Source of the DNA: Zoogloea oleivorans
GTDB lineage: Bacteria > Pseudomonadota > Gammaproteobacteria > Burkholderiales > Rhodocyclaceae
Direction: 5' to 3'
Assembly: GCA_030157785.1 (NCBI GenBank)
Contig: JAOAUC010000042.1
Location: 1 to 48,385 of the forward strand
DNA: 48,385 nt
The stretch's first letter is position 1, and each line of letters starts with the position of its first letter. This document shows positions 35,212 to 45,426 of the stretch, one piece after another. Made by a program: the position numbers and the translations under genes. Below the pieces are notes generated by a model. That model saw only the letters and a program-made list of their open reading frames with translations. It searched no databases and was not told the DNA's origin.

Positions 35212-35228
35212 TGCACCGCTTTGGTGCG
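35212..35228 (+). promoter_or_regulatory. NtrC-like site between ntrB and ntrC
   Basis: TGCACC-GCTTT-GGTGCG matches the NtrC consensus TGCACC-N5-GGTGCA with one mismatch. It lies in the 84-base gap 53 bases before the ntrC start codon. TGGCAAC-N5-TTGC (35199-35214) overlaps its left edge and resembles a sigma-54 promoter but with 11 bases between GG and GC instead of 10. A single NtrC site overlapping a promoter is how enteric glnL is repressed. Confidence 0.65.
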
Positions 35229-35280
35229 TCAGTGTTCGAGCAAGCCGTTTCCCTGTTTCACTCTTGTGCGTGTGAATGAC

Positions 35281-36684
<1,404 letters not shown>

Positions 36685-36743
36685 AGGGGCGGCGGATTGG
36701 CCGTGTGCGTCCCGCTACGGTTTCTCCGCCCCTTCGGTGCGCC

Positions 36744-36762
36744 GGGAGCAATGCTCCCTTTT
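36744..36762 (+). terminator. Intrinsic terminator after ntrC
   Basis: GGGAGC (36744-36749) and GCTCCC (36753-36758) form a short 6-bp stem with a 3-base loop followed by TTTT. A longer stem, AAGGGGCGG (36684-36692) with CCGCCCCTT (36726-36734), precedes it. Together they probably end the glnA-side operon before birA. Confidence 0.65.
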
Positions 36763-36806
36763 CCCTCATAATTACCGGCTTGTTTCAATCTGCCGGGAAT
36801 TGATTC

Positions 36807-37610
36807 GTGGACCGTTCCAATTACGAAGCGCTTGAGGGGGCTGCGGTGGCTGCTGCCCTGGGCGAGCTTGCGCCTTACTTTTCTCTGGTGCTGCTGCCGG
36901 AGTGCGATTCCACCAACAGCCGTCTGCTGGCCGAGCCGCCGCCGGACGACGGGCGGATCCATGTATTGGCCACCGACTTGCAGACGGCCGGGCGTGGGCG
37001 GCGTGGGCGGGTTTGGCAATCGTGGCCGGGGGCGGGGCTGACGTTTTCGGCCTTGTGGCGTTTCGCACCGGGTTCGCCGGTGCCGGCGGGCTTGTCGCTG
37101 GTCGCCGGCCTGGCGGTGGCGCGGGCGCTGGAGGAGCTGGGCGTCGAAGGTGTGCAGCTCAAGTGGCCGAACGACGTGCTGATCCACGGGCAAAAGCTGG
37201 CCGGGATTCTCGTCGAGCTGATTCCCGGGCGTGGGCGTACGCCGGCGGCTGTGGTCGGCATCGGCATCAACCTGCGTCTGCCACCGGACGCCGGGGTGGA
37301 ATACCCGACCGGCGTGACCGATCTGGCTCATTGCCTGGCTGTGACGCCGGGGCCGAACCGCTTGCTCTGCCTGGTGCTGACCCAGCTTCACCGCCTGTTC
37401 GACCTGTATGCCGCGGCCGGCTTTACCGCCTTGCGCGGCGCCTGGCAGCAGCGCAATGCCTTTGCCGACTTACCTGTGCGCATCGTTGGTGAGGCGGAGG
37501 AGCTGGCGGGGGTGTGCGCCGGTGTGGACGAGGACGGTGCCTTGCTGTTGCGCACTCCTGGCGGCCTGCGCCGGGTGCTGTCAGGTGAAGTGTCCCTGAG
37601 GCTGGCCTGA
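36807..37610 (+). CDS. birA: Biotin-protein ligase, monofunctional BirA type
   Basis: A 267-residue biotin ligase that activates biotin and attaches it to the carboxyl carrier protein. It starts at GTG 36807. Biotin-loop motif AGRGRRGRVWQS (61-72), catalytic KWPNDV (119-124) and KLAGILVE are present. The protein begins with the catalytic domain: the N-terminal HTH repressor domain of enterobacterial BirA is absent, so it should not regulate biotin genes. It overlaps coaX (TGATG), the common bacterial birA-coaX pairing. Confidence 0.95.
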   Translation: MDRSNYEALEGAAVAAALGELAPYFSLVLLPECDSTNSRLLAEPPPDDGRIHVLATDLQTAGRGRRGRVWQSWPGAGLTFSALWRFAPGSPVPAGLSLVAGLAVARALEELGVEGVQLKWPNDVLIHGQKLAGILVELIPGRGRTPAAVVGIGINLRLPPDAGVEYPTGVTDLAHCLAVTPGPNRLLCLVLTQLHRLFDLYAAAGFTALRGAWQQRNAFADLPVRIVGEAEELAGVCAGVDEDGALLLRTPGGLRRVLSGEVSLRLA

Positions 37611-38329
37611 TGGATTTGCTTCTCGACGTGGGCAATACGCGCCTCAAATGGGGTTTGCATGACGCATCCGGCTGGCACGGGCAGGGCGCGGTCTTGCTGA
37701 GCGCCCTGGACGGCTTCGAAGGTGTGCTGGCCGGGCTTGGCCCGGTTCGCCGCATGCTGGGTGCCAATGTTGCGGGCGCAGGCGTGGCGGGCCGTCTAGG
37801 TGTCTTCCTGGCAGCCCGGGGTTTGGCTGCGGAATGGATCCAGTCGCAGGGTGAAGGCTTTGGGGTGCGCAACGGCTACCGCGAGCCGGCTCGCCTGGGG
37901 GCTGATCGTTGGGCGGCGCTGGTCGGTGCCCGGGCGCTCCATCACGGGCCGGCGCTGGTGGTTACCTCCGGGACGGCCACCACCGCCGATGTTCTCGACG
38001 CTGACGGGGCTTTCCAGGGGGGCGTGATCCTCCCCGGGCTGGACCTGATGCGCATGTCCCTGGCCCGCGATACCGCCCAGCTGCCCTTCGCCGATGGCCG
38101 TTTCGAGACCACTCCGCGACACACTGCCGACGCTATCGCGACCGGTTGCCTGCATGCCCAGGTTGGCGCCATCGAGCGGATGTTCCGGCTCGTTGCGGCG
38201 GAGCCGGAGGCCGTCTGCCTGCTCAACGGCGGGGCGGCTGCGGCGCTTGCGCCACTGCTCGAATGCCCGGTCCGGGTGGTGGACAACCTGGTGCTGGAAG
38301 GCCTCGCCCGCATGCTCGATGGGGTGTGA
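37610..38329 (+). CDS. coaX: Type III pantothenate kinase
   Basis: A 239-residue kinase of the acetate and sugar kinase/Hsp70 fold, phosphorylating pantothenate as the first step to coenzyme A. LLLDVGNTRLKWGL (residues 3-16) binds phosphate, GADRWAALVGA holds the active-site aspartate, and VTSGTATTADVLDADG binds ATP. The ATG shares its A with the birA stop. Type III enzymes are feedback-resistant and typical of betaproteobacteria. Confidence 0.95.
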   Translation: MDLLLDVGNTRLKWGLHDASGWHGQGAVLLSALDGFEGVLAGLGPVRRMLGANVAGAGVAGRLGVFLAARGLAAEWIQSQGEGFGVRNGYREPARLGADRWAALVGARALHHGPALVVTSGTATTADVLDADGAFQGGVILPGLDLMRMSLARDTAQLPFADGRFETTPRHTADAIATGCLHAQVGAIERMFRLVAAEPEAVCLLNGGAAAALAPLLECPVRVVDNLVLEGLARMLDGV

Positions 38330-38370
38330 GTGCCTTTTCCGCTTGGTCGGGATCAGTTAGTCTTGTAGCC

Positions 38371-39105
38371 ATGGCCCCTCTACGCATCGTCGTTATTGTT
38401 CTGATCTTCGCCAACCTGCTCGCCCTGGCCATCTGGAAGGGCTGGCTTGGCGGTGGTCCGTCCCATGGGGAGCCCGAGCGGCTTTCCAATCAATTGAACC
38501 CGGACAAGATCCGCCTGATGGCGGAGGCGCCGCAGCCAGTTGCCAAGCCGCTCGTCGTGCCCCCGTCTCCGGTTGACGCGACGACCGTTGAAGAGAAGAT
38601 CGAGGCACCAGCGCCGGTGCCGCCCGTGCCGGCGCCCGAAGCGGTCGCGCCCCAGGCCTGTGTGGTTTTTGCCGGCCTGAGCACCGATCAGGCCCGCGAG
38701 CTGTCGGCGCGCATTGCCAAATCCGGCACGGGCTTCACGCTGACAGAGAGCCGCAGCGAGGCGCCCTCATCCTGGTGGGTGCATGTTCCTTCCCCAGGCA
38801 GCAAGGAGGCCTCCGACAAGAAAGCTGCCGAATTGCGCCGGCTTGGCATTGACGACCTTTTCATCATGCAGGAGCCCGGCCCCAACCAGTTTGCGATCTC
38901 GCTGGGCCTCTACAAGAACGAGCAGGCGGCTACCCGACACCTGGAGGCGCTCAAGGACAAGGGCGTGCGCAGCGCCCAGATCGTTACCCGTGGCGCGGGT
39001 AGCGTCCGGCTTGAGGTGAAGGGGCCGAGTGACAGTCTGACCACGCTGGCCAGCGATCTTTCCGAGCGTCTGCGCGGCGTGAGTCGCCTCGAGTGCGCCC
39101 CGTGA
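38371..39105 (+). CDS. SPOR-domain inner membrane protein
   Basis: A 244-residue protein from ATG 38371. One membrane helix lies at residues 4-23 ([19 protein letters not shown]), so the rest is periplasmic. A Pro/Val/Ala-rich linker (about 50-95) leads to a C-terminal region with a SPOR-like pattern, best seen in [24 protein letters not shown] domains bind denuded peptidoglycan at the division site. It lies between coaX and coaE, and its stop overlaps the coaE start (GTGA). Its role in cell division is inferred from the domain. Confidence 0.85.
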   Translation: MAPLRIVVIVLIFANLLALAIWKGWLGGGPSHGEPERLSNQLNPDKIRLMAEAPQPVAKPLVVPPSPVDATTVEEKIEAPAPVPPVPAPEAVAPQACVVFAGLSTDQARELSARIAKSGTGFTLTESRSEAPSSWWVHVPSPGSKEASDKKAAELRRLGIDDLFIMQEPGPNQFAISLGLYKNEQAATRHLEALKDKGVRSAQIVTRGAGSVRLEVKGPSDSLTTLASDLSERLRGVSRLECAP

Positions 39106-39725
39106 GCGACCATCCCTTCATTGTCGGCCTGACCGGTGGCATCGGTAGTGGCAAAAGTGCTGCGGCCGACCTGTTCGGCGCGCTGGGGGCTGCGCTGGTG
39201 GATACCGATCAGATCGCCCACCGCCTCACCGCCCCTGATGGCGCGGCGATGCCTGACATTCTCGCGGCTTTTGGCGCTGGAGTGATTGCCGAAGATGGCT
39301 CCCTCAACCGGCCGGCCATGCGCGCCCTGGCTTTTGAAGATCCGGCCGCGCGCAAGCGGCTCGAAGGCATCCTGCATCCGCTGATCCGCAGCGAAAGCGA
39401 TCGCCTGTGCCGTATCGCCAGCGCGCCCTACGTGGTGCTGGTGGTGCCCTTGCTGGTCGAGTCGGGTACCTATCGTGAGCGGGTCCGGCGCCTGTGTGTC
39501 GTCGATTGTTCCGAAGAGGTGCAGGTGCAGCGGGTCATGCAGCGCAGTGGGCTGGAAGCGTGTCAGGTGCGGGCCATCATGGCTGCCCAGGCCAGTCGGG
39601 CGGCGCGCCTTGCTGCAGCTGACGATGTGGTGGATAACGGTGGCAGCCTGGCGCACTTGCAGGAGCAGGTCGCGGCCTTGCACCGAACCTATCTGGCGCT
39701 CGCGGCGCAGGCCGGGGCCGTGTGA
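39102..39725 (+). CDS. coaE: Dephospho-CoA kinase
   Basis: A 207-residue P-loop kinase that carries out the last step of coenzyme A synthesis. I start at GTG 39102, which shares GTGA with the SPOR gene stop; a GTG three codons earlier is possible. The P loop is GGIGSGKS (12-19), followed by [10 protein letters not shown], and [10 protein letters not shown] and [14 protein letters not shown] are the lid-region landmarks. Length is normal. Confidence 0.95.
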   Translation: MSDHPFIVGLTGGIGSGKSAAADLFGALGAALVDTDQIAHRLTAPDGAAMPDILAAFGAGVIAEDGSLNRPAMRALAFEDPAARKRLEGILHPLIRSESDRLCRIASAPYVVLVVPLLVESGTYRERVRRLCVVDCSEEVQVQRVMQRSGLEACQVRAIMAAQASRAARLAAADDVVDNGGSLAHLQEQVAALHRTYLALAAQAGAV

Positions 39726-39779
39726 TATGATTCGCGCCGGTCAGACCGACACATTCCCACTCCTCATCCAGGCGCGCGC

Positions 39780-40535
39780 GTGATCACCTACGAATATCCG
39801 CTCAACGAGAGGATCCGCACGCTTCTACGGCTGGAAGACCTTTTCGAGAAGGTCATGCATTTCGTTCGGGCGGAAGGTTCCCTCGAACATCATGTCGCCC
39901 TCGTCACCCTGTTCGAAATCCTTGAAGTGGCCTGCCGGGCCGATCTCAAGGTTGATCTCGTCCAGGAGCTCGAGCGCCAGCGCCAGATACTGCTGTCCTT
40001 CCGCAACAATCCGCAGATTTCCGAAGAGGCTCTGTCCGGCGCCCTTTATGAAATCGAGCAGGCTTCCGCGTCGCTGCTCGCCATGGCCGGCAAGACCGGC
40101 CAGTACCTGCGCGAGAACGAGTGGCTGATGAACATCCGCAGTCGCGCGGCGATTCCTGGTGGGGCCTGCGAGTTCGACCTGCCGTCCTATCACCACTGGC
40201 TTAACCGCGAAGTCGACTCCCGTCGTCGTGATCTGCTGGCCTGGGTGCAGCCCCTGCTGCCGATTCGTGATGGCTTGGCAATCGTACTGCGCCTGCTGCG
40301 TGCCAGTGGCCGGCCGGAAGAACTGATTGCCCTGCGTGGCGTCTTCCAGCAGACCATGGGCGGGCGCACGGTTCAGATGATTCGCCTGCGCCTGCACAGC
40401 GGCGCCATGTGTGTGCCGGAAACCAGCGCCAACAAGTACGCCCTCAACATCCGTTTCATGAACGCCGACACGGTGGTTCGTCCCGGTCAGGCAGACGTGG
40501 ATATCCCCTTCGAACTGACTTTCTGCAATCTTTAG
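39780..40535 (+). CDS. zapD: Cell division protein ZapD
   Basis: A 251-residue FtsZ-associated protein that cross-links FtsZ filaments. Residues match the family throughout: TYEYPLNERIRTLLRLEDLF at the start, EFDLPSYHHWLNR in the middle, FELTFCNL at the end. The start is GTG 39780. In many betaproteobacteria coaE-zapD is followed by yacG; here that gene is not found and a tyrosine integrase follows 172 bases later, so the element seems to have inserted just behind zapD. Confidence 0.95.
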   Translation: MITYEYPLNERIRTLLRLEDLFEKVMHFVRAEGSLEHHVALVTLFEILEVACRADLKVDLVQELERQRQILLSFRNNPQISEEALSGALYEIEQASASLLAMAGKTGQYLRENEWLMNIRSRAAIPGGACEFDLPSYHHWLNREVDSRRRDLLAWVQPLLPIRDGLAIVLRLLRASGRPEELIALRGVFQQTMGGRTVQMIRLRLHSGAMCVPETSANKYALNIRFMNADTVVRPGQADVDIPFELTFCNL

Positions 40536-40645
40536 GTGCATCTCAGCTAGTCTCAAGTAGGCTCTGAAAGTATCGTAAGTTCTTGATTATAAGGAACTTG
40601 TTGCCTCAGAGCGTACCTCTCAATATCATTGCATCACAGTAGTCC

Positions 40646-40700
40646 TGTGTAGCTAGGTGTGTAGCTACGCGGGGTGTGTGTAGCTAGATGATGTGTAGCT
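40646..40700 (+). repeat. TGTGTAGCTA arm-type direct repeats upstream of integrase
   Basis: TGTGTAGCTA occurs at 40646-40655, 40658-40667 and 40677-40686, with a fourth copy at 40692-40700 that matches 9 of 9 positions and then differs. Spacings are 12, 19 and 15 bases. Clustered direct repeats beside a tyrosine integrase gene are typical of arm-type binding sites of the integrase or of its own promoter control. Confidence 0.65.
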
Positions 40701-40707
40701 GAGGGGT

Positions 40708-41940
40708 GTGAGAGTGGGGGCGCTGACAGACATTCAGATCAAGCAGTGGATCAAGTCCGCGGCTGAGGTTGCAAAGGCAGACGGGGGAGGGCTGACGTTC
40801 ACGCTCTCGAAGGCAGGGCGGGCCGCTTGGGTGCTGCGCTACCGAGTAGGGGGCAAAGCCAGAGAGAAGACGCTGGGGCAGTACCCCGACATCTCTTTGG
40901 CTGAGGCGCGAAAGCTCGCGTTGGAAAACAGGGCGCGTGTTCAGCAGGGCATCGACGTCGCTGCCGAGAAGCAGAAGGCGAGGCGTGAGGCTGCTACGGC
41001 TTGGACCGTTCGTCAGCTCGCAGAGGACTATCTGCAGAAGTCAGTTGGACGACTGGAAGAGTCAACGCTCAAGGGGCATCGGCAGCGCCTGCGTGACTAC
41101 GTCTACCCCGTGCTGGGCACGACTCCCGCCGACGAGGTGCGCCCAATTGATCTCATCAAGATCATTGAACGAGCAAGCAAGAAGTCGCTTCATGTAGCAA
41201 AGCTCGTGCTGGGTATCCAGAAGGCGATATTCGCTCATGGCGTGGGGCGGCATGTCATTGATGCTGACCCCGCATTTCAGCTTCGTTCAAACGCTGTCCT
41301 TGGCCCGAGACCTGTCGCAAGGACGCGGGTGATGCTGTCGGAAGCAGAGCTGAAAATCATCCTGCCCTTGCTTCCTAAGATGGGCATTCAGAACGCGCTT
41401 ATGGCCAAGATCCTACTCTGTACTGCTGTGCGCATCGGAGAGCTGGTGGGCGCGAAGTGGGAGAACGTTGATCTCGAACAGCGCGTCTGGTTTATCCCGC
41501 CAACAGACATCAAGGGCAAGAAAGGGCGGGCGCGTAACGGTGAAGACGTGCGCGGCTTCTCTATACCGCTTTCAGAGCCTGTTGTCGGCTGGTTCCATGA
41601 TCTCCAGGATCTTGCCTTCGGATCAGCTTATGTGCTTCCGATTCGATCACGAAAAAAGGCTATTGGCGACACGCATATGGAGCCGGTAACGCTCAACGCA
41701 GCATTCAACAGTTTTTGGAAGACCCTTCTTTCAGAACGCACTCAGCGGTTTACGCCGCATGACCTGCGTTCTACTGCGAGAAGTCATCTCAGTAGGCTCG
41801 GGGTTGATCTGTTGATTGCAGAGCGTTGTTTGAATCATTCGCTCGGTGGATTGGTCGATATCTATGATCAGCATGACTATTTTGATGAGCGTAAAGCGGC
41901 ATTAGAGAAGCTCTCAAGGTTCGTTGTTTCGTGCGAGTAG
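40708..41940 (+). CDS. P4-type tyrosine integrase
   Basis: A 410-residue tyrosine recombinase with the N-terminal DUF4102 region (LRYRVGGKAREKTLGQYPDI), a core-binding domain and a catalytic domain. Catalytic residues: Arg242 (TAVRIGE), His351 and Arg354 (HDLRSTARS), His377 (NHSLGG) and Tyr386 (DIYDQHDY, nine residues after His377). It starts at GTG 40708. It lies next to zapD and faces the rest of the element. It should carry out integration and excision at the site next to zapD. Confidence 0.93.
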   Translation: MRVGALTDIQIKQWIKSAAEVAKADGGGLTFTLSKAGRAAWVLRYRVGGKAREKTLGQYPDISLAEARKLALENRARVQQGIDVAAEKQKARREAATAWTVRQLAEDYLQKSVGRLEESTLKGHRQRLRDYVYPVLGTTPADEVRPIDLIKIIERASKKSLHVAKLVLGIQKAIFAHGVGRHVIDADPAFQLRSNAVLGPRPVARTRVMLSEAELKIILPLLPKMGIQNALMAKILLCTAVRIGELVGAKWENVDLEQRVWFIPPTDIKGKKGRARNGEDVRGFSIPLSEPVVGWFHDLQDLAFGSAYVLPIRSRKKAIGDTHMEPVTLNAAFNSFWKTLLSERTQRFTPHDLRSTARSHLSRLGVDLLIAERCLNHSLGGLVDIYDQHDYFDERKAALEKLSRFVVSCE

Positions 41941-42007
41941 TTGGGCATAGGGGGGTAATTCCTTGTGGTTTCATCCCCCATTGGTCGGGTTTTCTAAGTG
42001 TCAAAAT

Positions 42008-42793
42008 CTATTTTTCGATAAATAAAGGTAGTACTCGATACTCCATTTCCGTGATATACGATTCAGCCGTATTGAATGCTCTTGACGCATTGGTTCTGCT
42101 GTTTTGCTCTAAGGTGGGATCGGTAGGGAACTGATCTCTGCTTGTGCCGCTATGAAAGAGGTAAGCGTCTATTCTGGTTTTTTTGTTTATCTTAACGTCC
42201 ACGTATACGTTGTACGGGATAATTGGCTTCTTTTGCTTCTGATTCGTAGGTGTTCTTTCTTGAAGGTGCTTGTTCTCTTTCCTCGCATAGCTTTCTAGTC
42301 TTTTTGAAAGAGTTTGCCTTGCCTGGTCTAGTTGTCTTTCTAGTGATTTGACTGGCTCTTCAAGCATGAAGTTTAGATCAAAATAAATTGCAACTTCGCC
42401 CGGTCTAAGGCTTCGGTCTGGACGAACCTTCTTTTCTTTTTTGGTGCTAATGTTCGACCATGAAGAAATGTCAGCACCATTGAATCGAATTTTTACTGGG
42501 CTGGCGTCGAACTCTTCACGGTAATGAACGAAATGCTTTAGTCCATACTTTCTTGCCACATTTCTCTTTGATTCGGTGTCCTCCGCATCATCACAATCAG
42601 TTCTGAAACTGTCGTTTAGTCGAAGAAACTCCCACGCAAATCTTAAGAAGCTCCATGACTCATCAGCGTAAGCCACAGGTTTTACGTTAGATGTAGCCTG
42701 CTCTGGAGAGTGATGTCCCGTGACCAACTCCTGTTGAGCAGTCTCATTGTTAAACGAGTTTTCCTCAGGCGCCTCATTTTGATCATCTGTCAT
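42008..42793 (-). CDS. Hypothetical protein of the integrative element
   Basis: A 261-residue protein. I start it at ATG 42793 since AGGTAACG stands before it; an ATG at 42847 also exists. No family is recognised. Residues 50-80 contain DESWSFLRFAWEFLRLNDSF, which faintly recalls the WEFLRRN motif of some transcription-regulator-like DUF6499 proteins. A Lys-rich stretch and a helix with ERQLDQARQTLSKRLESYA follow. It is transcribed away from the AlpA-like gene, with three palindromic repeats in the shared 362-base gap, so a local regulator may control both directions. Confidence 0.7.
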   Translation of the reverse strand: MTDDQNEAPEENSFNNETAQQELVTGHHSPEQATSNVKPVAYADESWSFLRFAWEFLRLNDSFRTDCDDAEDTESKRNVARKYGLKHFVHYREEFDASPVKIRFNGADISSWSNISTKKEKKVRPDRSLRPGEVAIYFDLNFMLEEPVKSLERQLDQARQTLSKRLESYARKENKHLQERTPTNQKQKKPIIPYNVYVDVKINKKTRIDAYLFHSGTSRDQFPTDPTLEQNSRTNASRAFNTAESYITEMEYRVLPLFIEK

Positions 42794-42989
42794 GTCGTTA
42801 CCTATATTGATCGTGTAACCCAAAATTAATATCGGTTTGTTCGACATTTTCTTGAATTCAATCTGAGGAGCGCGAGTCTTTGTTGGCGATTGCTTTCTAT
42901 GTCTGCTGTCTGAACTTGTTAAAGGCTGCGGGCTGCAGTCGGCTCAAGATTTCTTGGGGGCAATGCAGGGCACATTGCCGCCCTGAGCT

Positions 42990-43066
42990 TGCAACGGTTG
43001 CAGGGATCGCCGGCCATAGTCTGCAACAGTTGCAGAGATCGCTGGCCAAGGTTTGCAACAGTTGCA
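42990..43066. repeat. Three palindromic repeats at exact 32-base spacing
   Basis: TGCAAC-R-GTTGCA occurs at 42990-43002, 43022-43034 and 43054-43066, exactly 32 bases apart start to start, about three helical turns. The 19 bases between are also similar (GGGATCGCCGGCCA and GAGATCGCTGGCCA). A further stem-loop, GGCAATG (42959-42965) with CATTGCC (42973-42979), lies where a fourth unit would begin. The array sits between the divergent genes ending at 42793 and starting at 43156. It may be a regulator array, an origin iteron array or a segregation site. Confidence 0.75.
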
Positions 43067-43155
43067 AGGAATGATGATCAAAGTGTATGGACTGCGCTTT
43101 TTTTCGATACTGGGTAAGCTTTTTCGTGTGCAATCAAATACGAAAGGAGCTATTC

Positions 43156-43518
43156 ATGAACGCAGTGAGCCGTAATGTCGCTGAGCCGTCGAGAGATCGT
43201 GATGATCAAGGCCGAACGTTGCACCTAAAGGATGTGCGGTGCAGTGCAAGCGTCGCGCAGTCTGAAACAGAGAACCACAGTTCGGTGCGAGGTGCTGCTA
43301 GAGAGCAGTTGGCGTCGTTTGACAAGACTCCAGACGATGCTCTCGTTAGACTTGAGTTTGTTTGTCAGCTGTTTTCGTGTTCGCGTGCAACGGTATGGCG
43401 ATGGGTAAAGCGTGGTCAGCTGCCAGTTCCGTATCGATTCGGAGCGCGTTTTACCGCTTGGCGAGTGGGGGATCTTCGTCGCGTGCTCCAAAGTGCTTCT
43501 AAGTCTGTTGGTCTTTAA
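43156..43518 (+). CDS. AlpA-like helix-turn-helix protein
   Basis: A 120-residue protein starting at ATG 43156, with AAAGGAGC 6 bases before it. The C-terminal half holds a MerR/AlpA-type DNA-binding motif: VCQLFSCSRATVWRWVKRGQ, then LPVPYRFGARFTAWRVGDLR, as in AlpA/excisionase proteins of integrative elements. The first 55 residues are polar and look unstructured. By position it is likely the directionality factor or regulator of the element, possibly the protein that binds the palindromic repeats just upstream. Confidence 0.82.
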   Translation: MNAVSRNVAEPSRDRDDQGRTLHLKDVRCSASVAQSETENHSSVRGAAREQLASFDKTPDDALVRLEFVCQLFSCSRATVWRWVKRGQLPVPYRFGARFTAWRVGDLRRVLQSASKSVGL

Positions 43519-43535
43519 TTTAAGGAGAACAGATC

Positions 43536-45344
43536 ATGAGCACGGAAAAATCATCCAGGCGCCCCAGAAGGTGTGATGCAAAAAGCACAGTGAGCATTAA
43601 GCCCAGGCGCACTTCAGGTCAGTATAAAAAAGAAGTATTGCTTAAGCAAAAATCGGAATCAATAAGTTCTATGCGTGCTGGACTTGAAGCCGATGAAGAA
43701 ACAGGTATTGCAGGGGCAGTTAAGCTGGTAGAGACTGTTCAGGATATTGAAACGGGTACCGTGAGACTCGGGGTGCTCTTTCATGGAGTCGGAGGGCTGA
43801 GTAAGACTGTATACATAAAGCCGTCCCTTTTTATAAATCCGATGAGAGTGCTAGAGCAGCTCGTTGATCTCGGACTTGTTGTGAGAGACAGGAAAAAGGC
43901 ACTCGTCCATTTAAAGGATCTGCAAGATGGAAGTCACCTCGCTCGCAGAGTTTTGCAAGTCAGCAGTCCAGGATGGCTTCGCGCAGCGGAAAACTCGCCG
44001 TATTTGTATCTAACGAGCCAAGCTGCCTATCAGATGCGTGGAGCCAAAGAAGAGCTTGTTCTGGACTCTCGAGTGCGTGACGGATTTTCAATTTCAGGTA
44101 GTTTGTCCTCGTGGAACAAGGCTGTTGGAAAACTCTGTGCGGAAAATCCTGTGCTTCAATTCTCGGTTTCTTTGACACTCGCTAGCTTGATTCTAAGGCG
44201 TTCAGGGATTCCAAATTTTGGCGTTCTGTTAAATGGCTTATCAAAAATCGGAAAAACTGTGGCGTTGCAAGTCGCTGCCTCAGCTATAGGGGGCGCGGAA
44301 AGTGTTTTGAGTTGGAATGCGACAGCGAACGGACTCGAGGAAGTCGCAATTTCTCGCCAAGATGCGGTGTTGATATTGGATGAAATGGGGCAGGGAGATC
44401 CGAATCAGGTAGGGGATAGCGTCTATCGGATTCTGAACGGTCGAATGAAAATTCGTCACTCGTCTACCACTGATAGAGTATCCGATTGTTCAAATTTTGT
44501 AGGATTGATTCTCTCTTCGGGAGAGCGTGATCTCCGTACTCATTTAAAAAAAGGTAATGAAGAGGTTATGGTGGGGCAATTGGTTCGACTGCTATCCATT
44601 CCAGTTTCTGAGAGTTTTCCGGTGTTCTCCTGTCTTCATGGCTATAGCTCGGTATCAGAAATGGGGGCCGCCCTTGCCGCTGGAAGCAGGCGGTTTCATG
44701 GCGCGTTGGGTGATGAGTATCTCAAAATCCTCGTAAATCGCAGCGAGTCTTGGTATTCCGATATTCCTATAAAAGTACAGGAGATAAAGAATAGGTTGCT
44801 GGAAAAGGTTGGGCAAACTCCTAACCGAGGAGTGTATGAAAGTGCCGCCCAGAGCTTTGCGTTGGTGGAATTTGCAGGGGAATTTGCTATTAGAAAGGGG
44901 TTGGTAGACTGGCCACGCGGCGCTGTGACCCAAGCCGTGAATGTTTGTTTTACTCAATGGGTTCTTTCCAATCTTTCCGTAGTCCCTTTAAGCAAAGAGG
45001 AAATGGTTGAAAAATTCTTTAGGCGGCTACGGCGTAGTAAAGAAAAAGGTTGCTTTTCACCGTTTGCTGAATACGGGCGTGCGAACGATGGGCGAGCGGG
45101 TGGGTATTTGAAACTTTTGGGTTCAGAACCCCATTTCCTAATCTATCAAGACTACTTTAAAGAAGTTCTTTGTCGAGACCTTCAGTTGAAGGTGGTGTTG
45201 GAAGGTCTTCGTGATAGTCAATGCTTGGTTCCCGGCGGGCACAGAACGCCAACAAAGCAGATCCATATACCAGAAGAACTACAGATCGATGGCAAATCTA
45301 AAGTTGGCTTTTTTGTTTTGAAGGCGGCTTGCGAGCGCAAGTGA
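43536..45344 (+). CDS. DUF927-domain ATPase (primase/helicase-like)
   Basis: A 602-residue DUF927 protein, start ATG 43536 with GGAG just before it and 17 bases after the AlpA-like gene. The family is found in phages, plasmids and integrative elements and is related to replicative superfamily 3/DnaB-type ATPases. Walker A is NGLSKIGKT (233-241), Walker B AVLILDEMGQG (277-287). No separate N-terminal primase signature is visible; the first 180 residues are not assigned. It is probably the replicative helicase of the element, working with the gene II/X-like initiator encoded downstream. Confidence 0.85.
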   Translation: MSTEKSSRRPRRCDAKSTVSIKPRRTSGQYKKEVLLKQKSESISSMRAGLEADEETGIAGAVKLVETVQDIETGTVRLGVLFHGVGGLSKTVYIKPSLFINPMRVLEQLVDLGLVVRDRKKALVHLKDLQDGSHLARRVLQVSSPGWLRAAENSPYLYLTSQAAYQMRGAKEELVLDSRVRDGFSISGSLSSWNKAVGKLCAENPVLQFSVSLTLASLILRRSGIPNFGVLLNGLSKIGKTVALQVAASAIGGAESVLSWNATANGLEEVAISRQDAVLILDEMGQGDPNQVGDSVYRILNGRMKIRHSSTTDRVSDCSNFVGLILSSGERDLRTHLKKGNEEVMVGQLVRLLSIPVSESFPVFSCLHGYSSVSEMGAALAAGSRRFHGALGDEYLKILVNRSESWYSDIPIKVQEIKNRLLEKVGQTPNRGVYESAAQSFALVEFAGEFAIRKGLVDWPRGAVTQAVNVCFTQWVLSNLSVVPLSKEEMVEKFFRRLRRSKEKGCFSPFAEYGRANDGRAGGYLKLLGSEPHFLIYQDYFKEVLCRDLQLKVVLEGLRDSQCLVPGGHRTPTKQIHIPEELQIDGKSKVGFFVLKAACERK

Positions 45345-45378
45345 CGGCGTTAGTTCGACTCTCTGAAAAGTTTGGCGC

Positions 45379-45426
45379 TTGCATCGATGGTGAGAAGCTG
45401 TCGATGCAAAGATGCAAAGATGCAGG
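45379..45426 (+). other. Hairpin plus iterons, candidate double-strand origin
   Basis: TTGCATCGA (45379-45387) and TCGATGCAA (45401-45409) are perfect 9-base inverted arms with a 13-base loop. The right arm leads directly into GATGCAAA direct repeats at 45403-45410 and 45411-45418 and a third, partial copy (GATGCAGG) at 45419-45426. This is the layout of a rolling-circle origin: a hairpin with iterons 100 bases upstream of the initiator gene. It fills the 184-base gap between the DUF927 gene and the initiator. Confidence 0.55.

Noticed and set aside
42959..43066. CRISPR-like repeat array
   Set aside because: Units follow one another without unique spacers; the conserved part is a 13-base palindrome and no cas genes are near.
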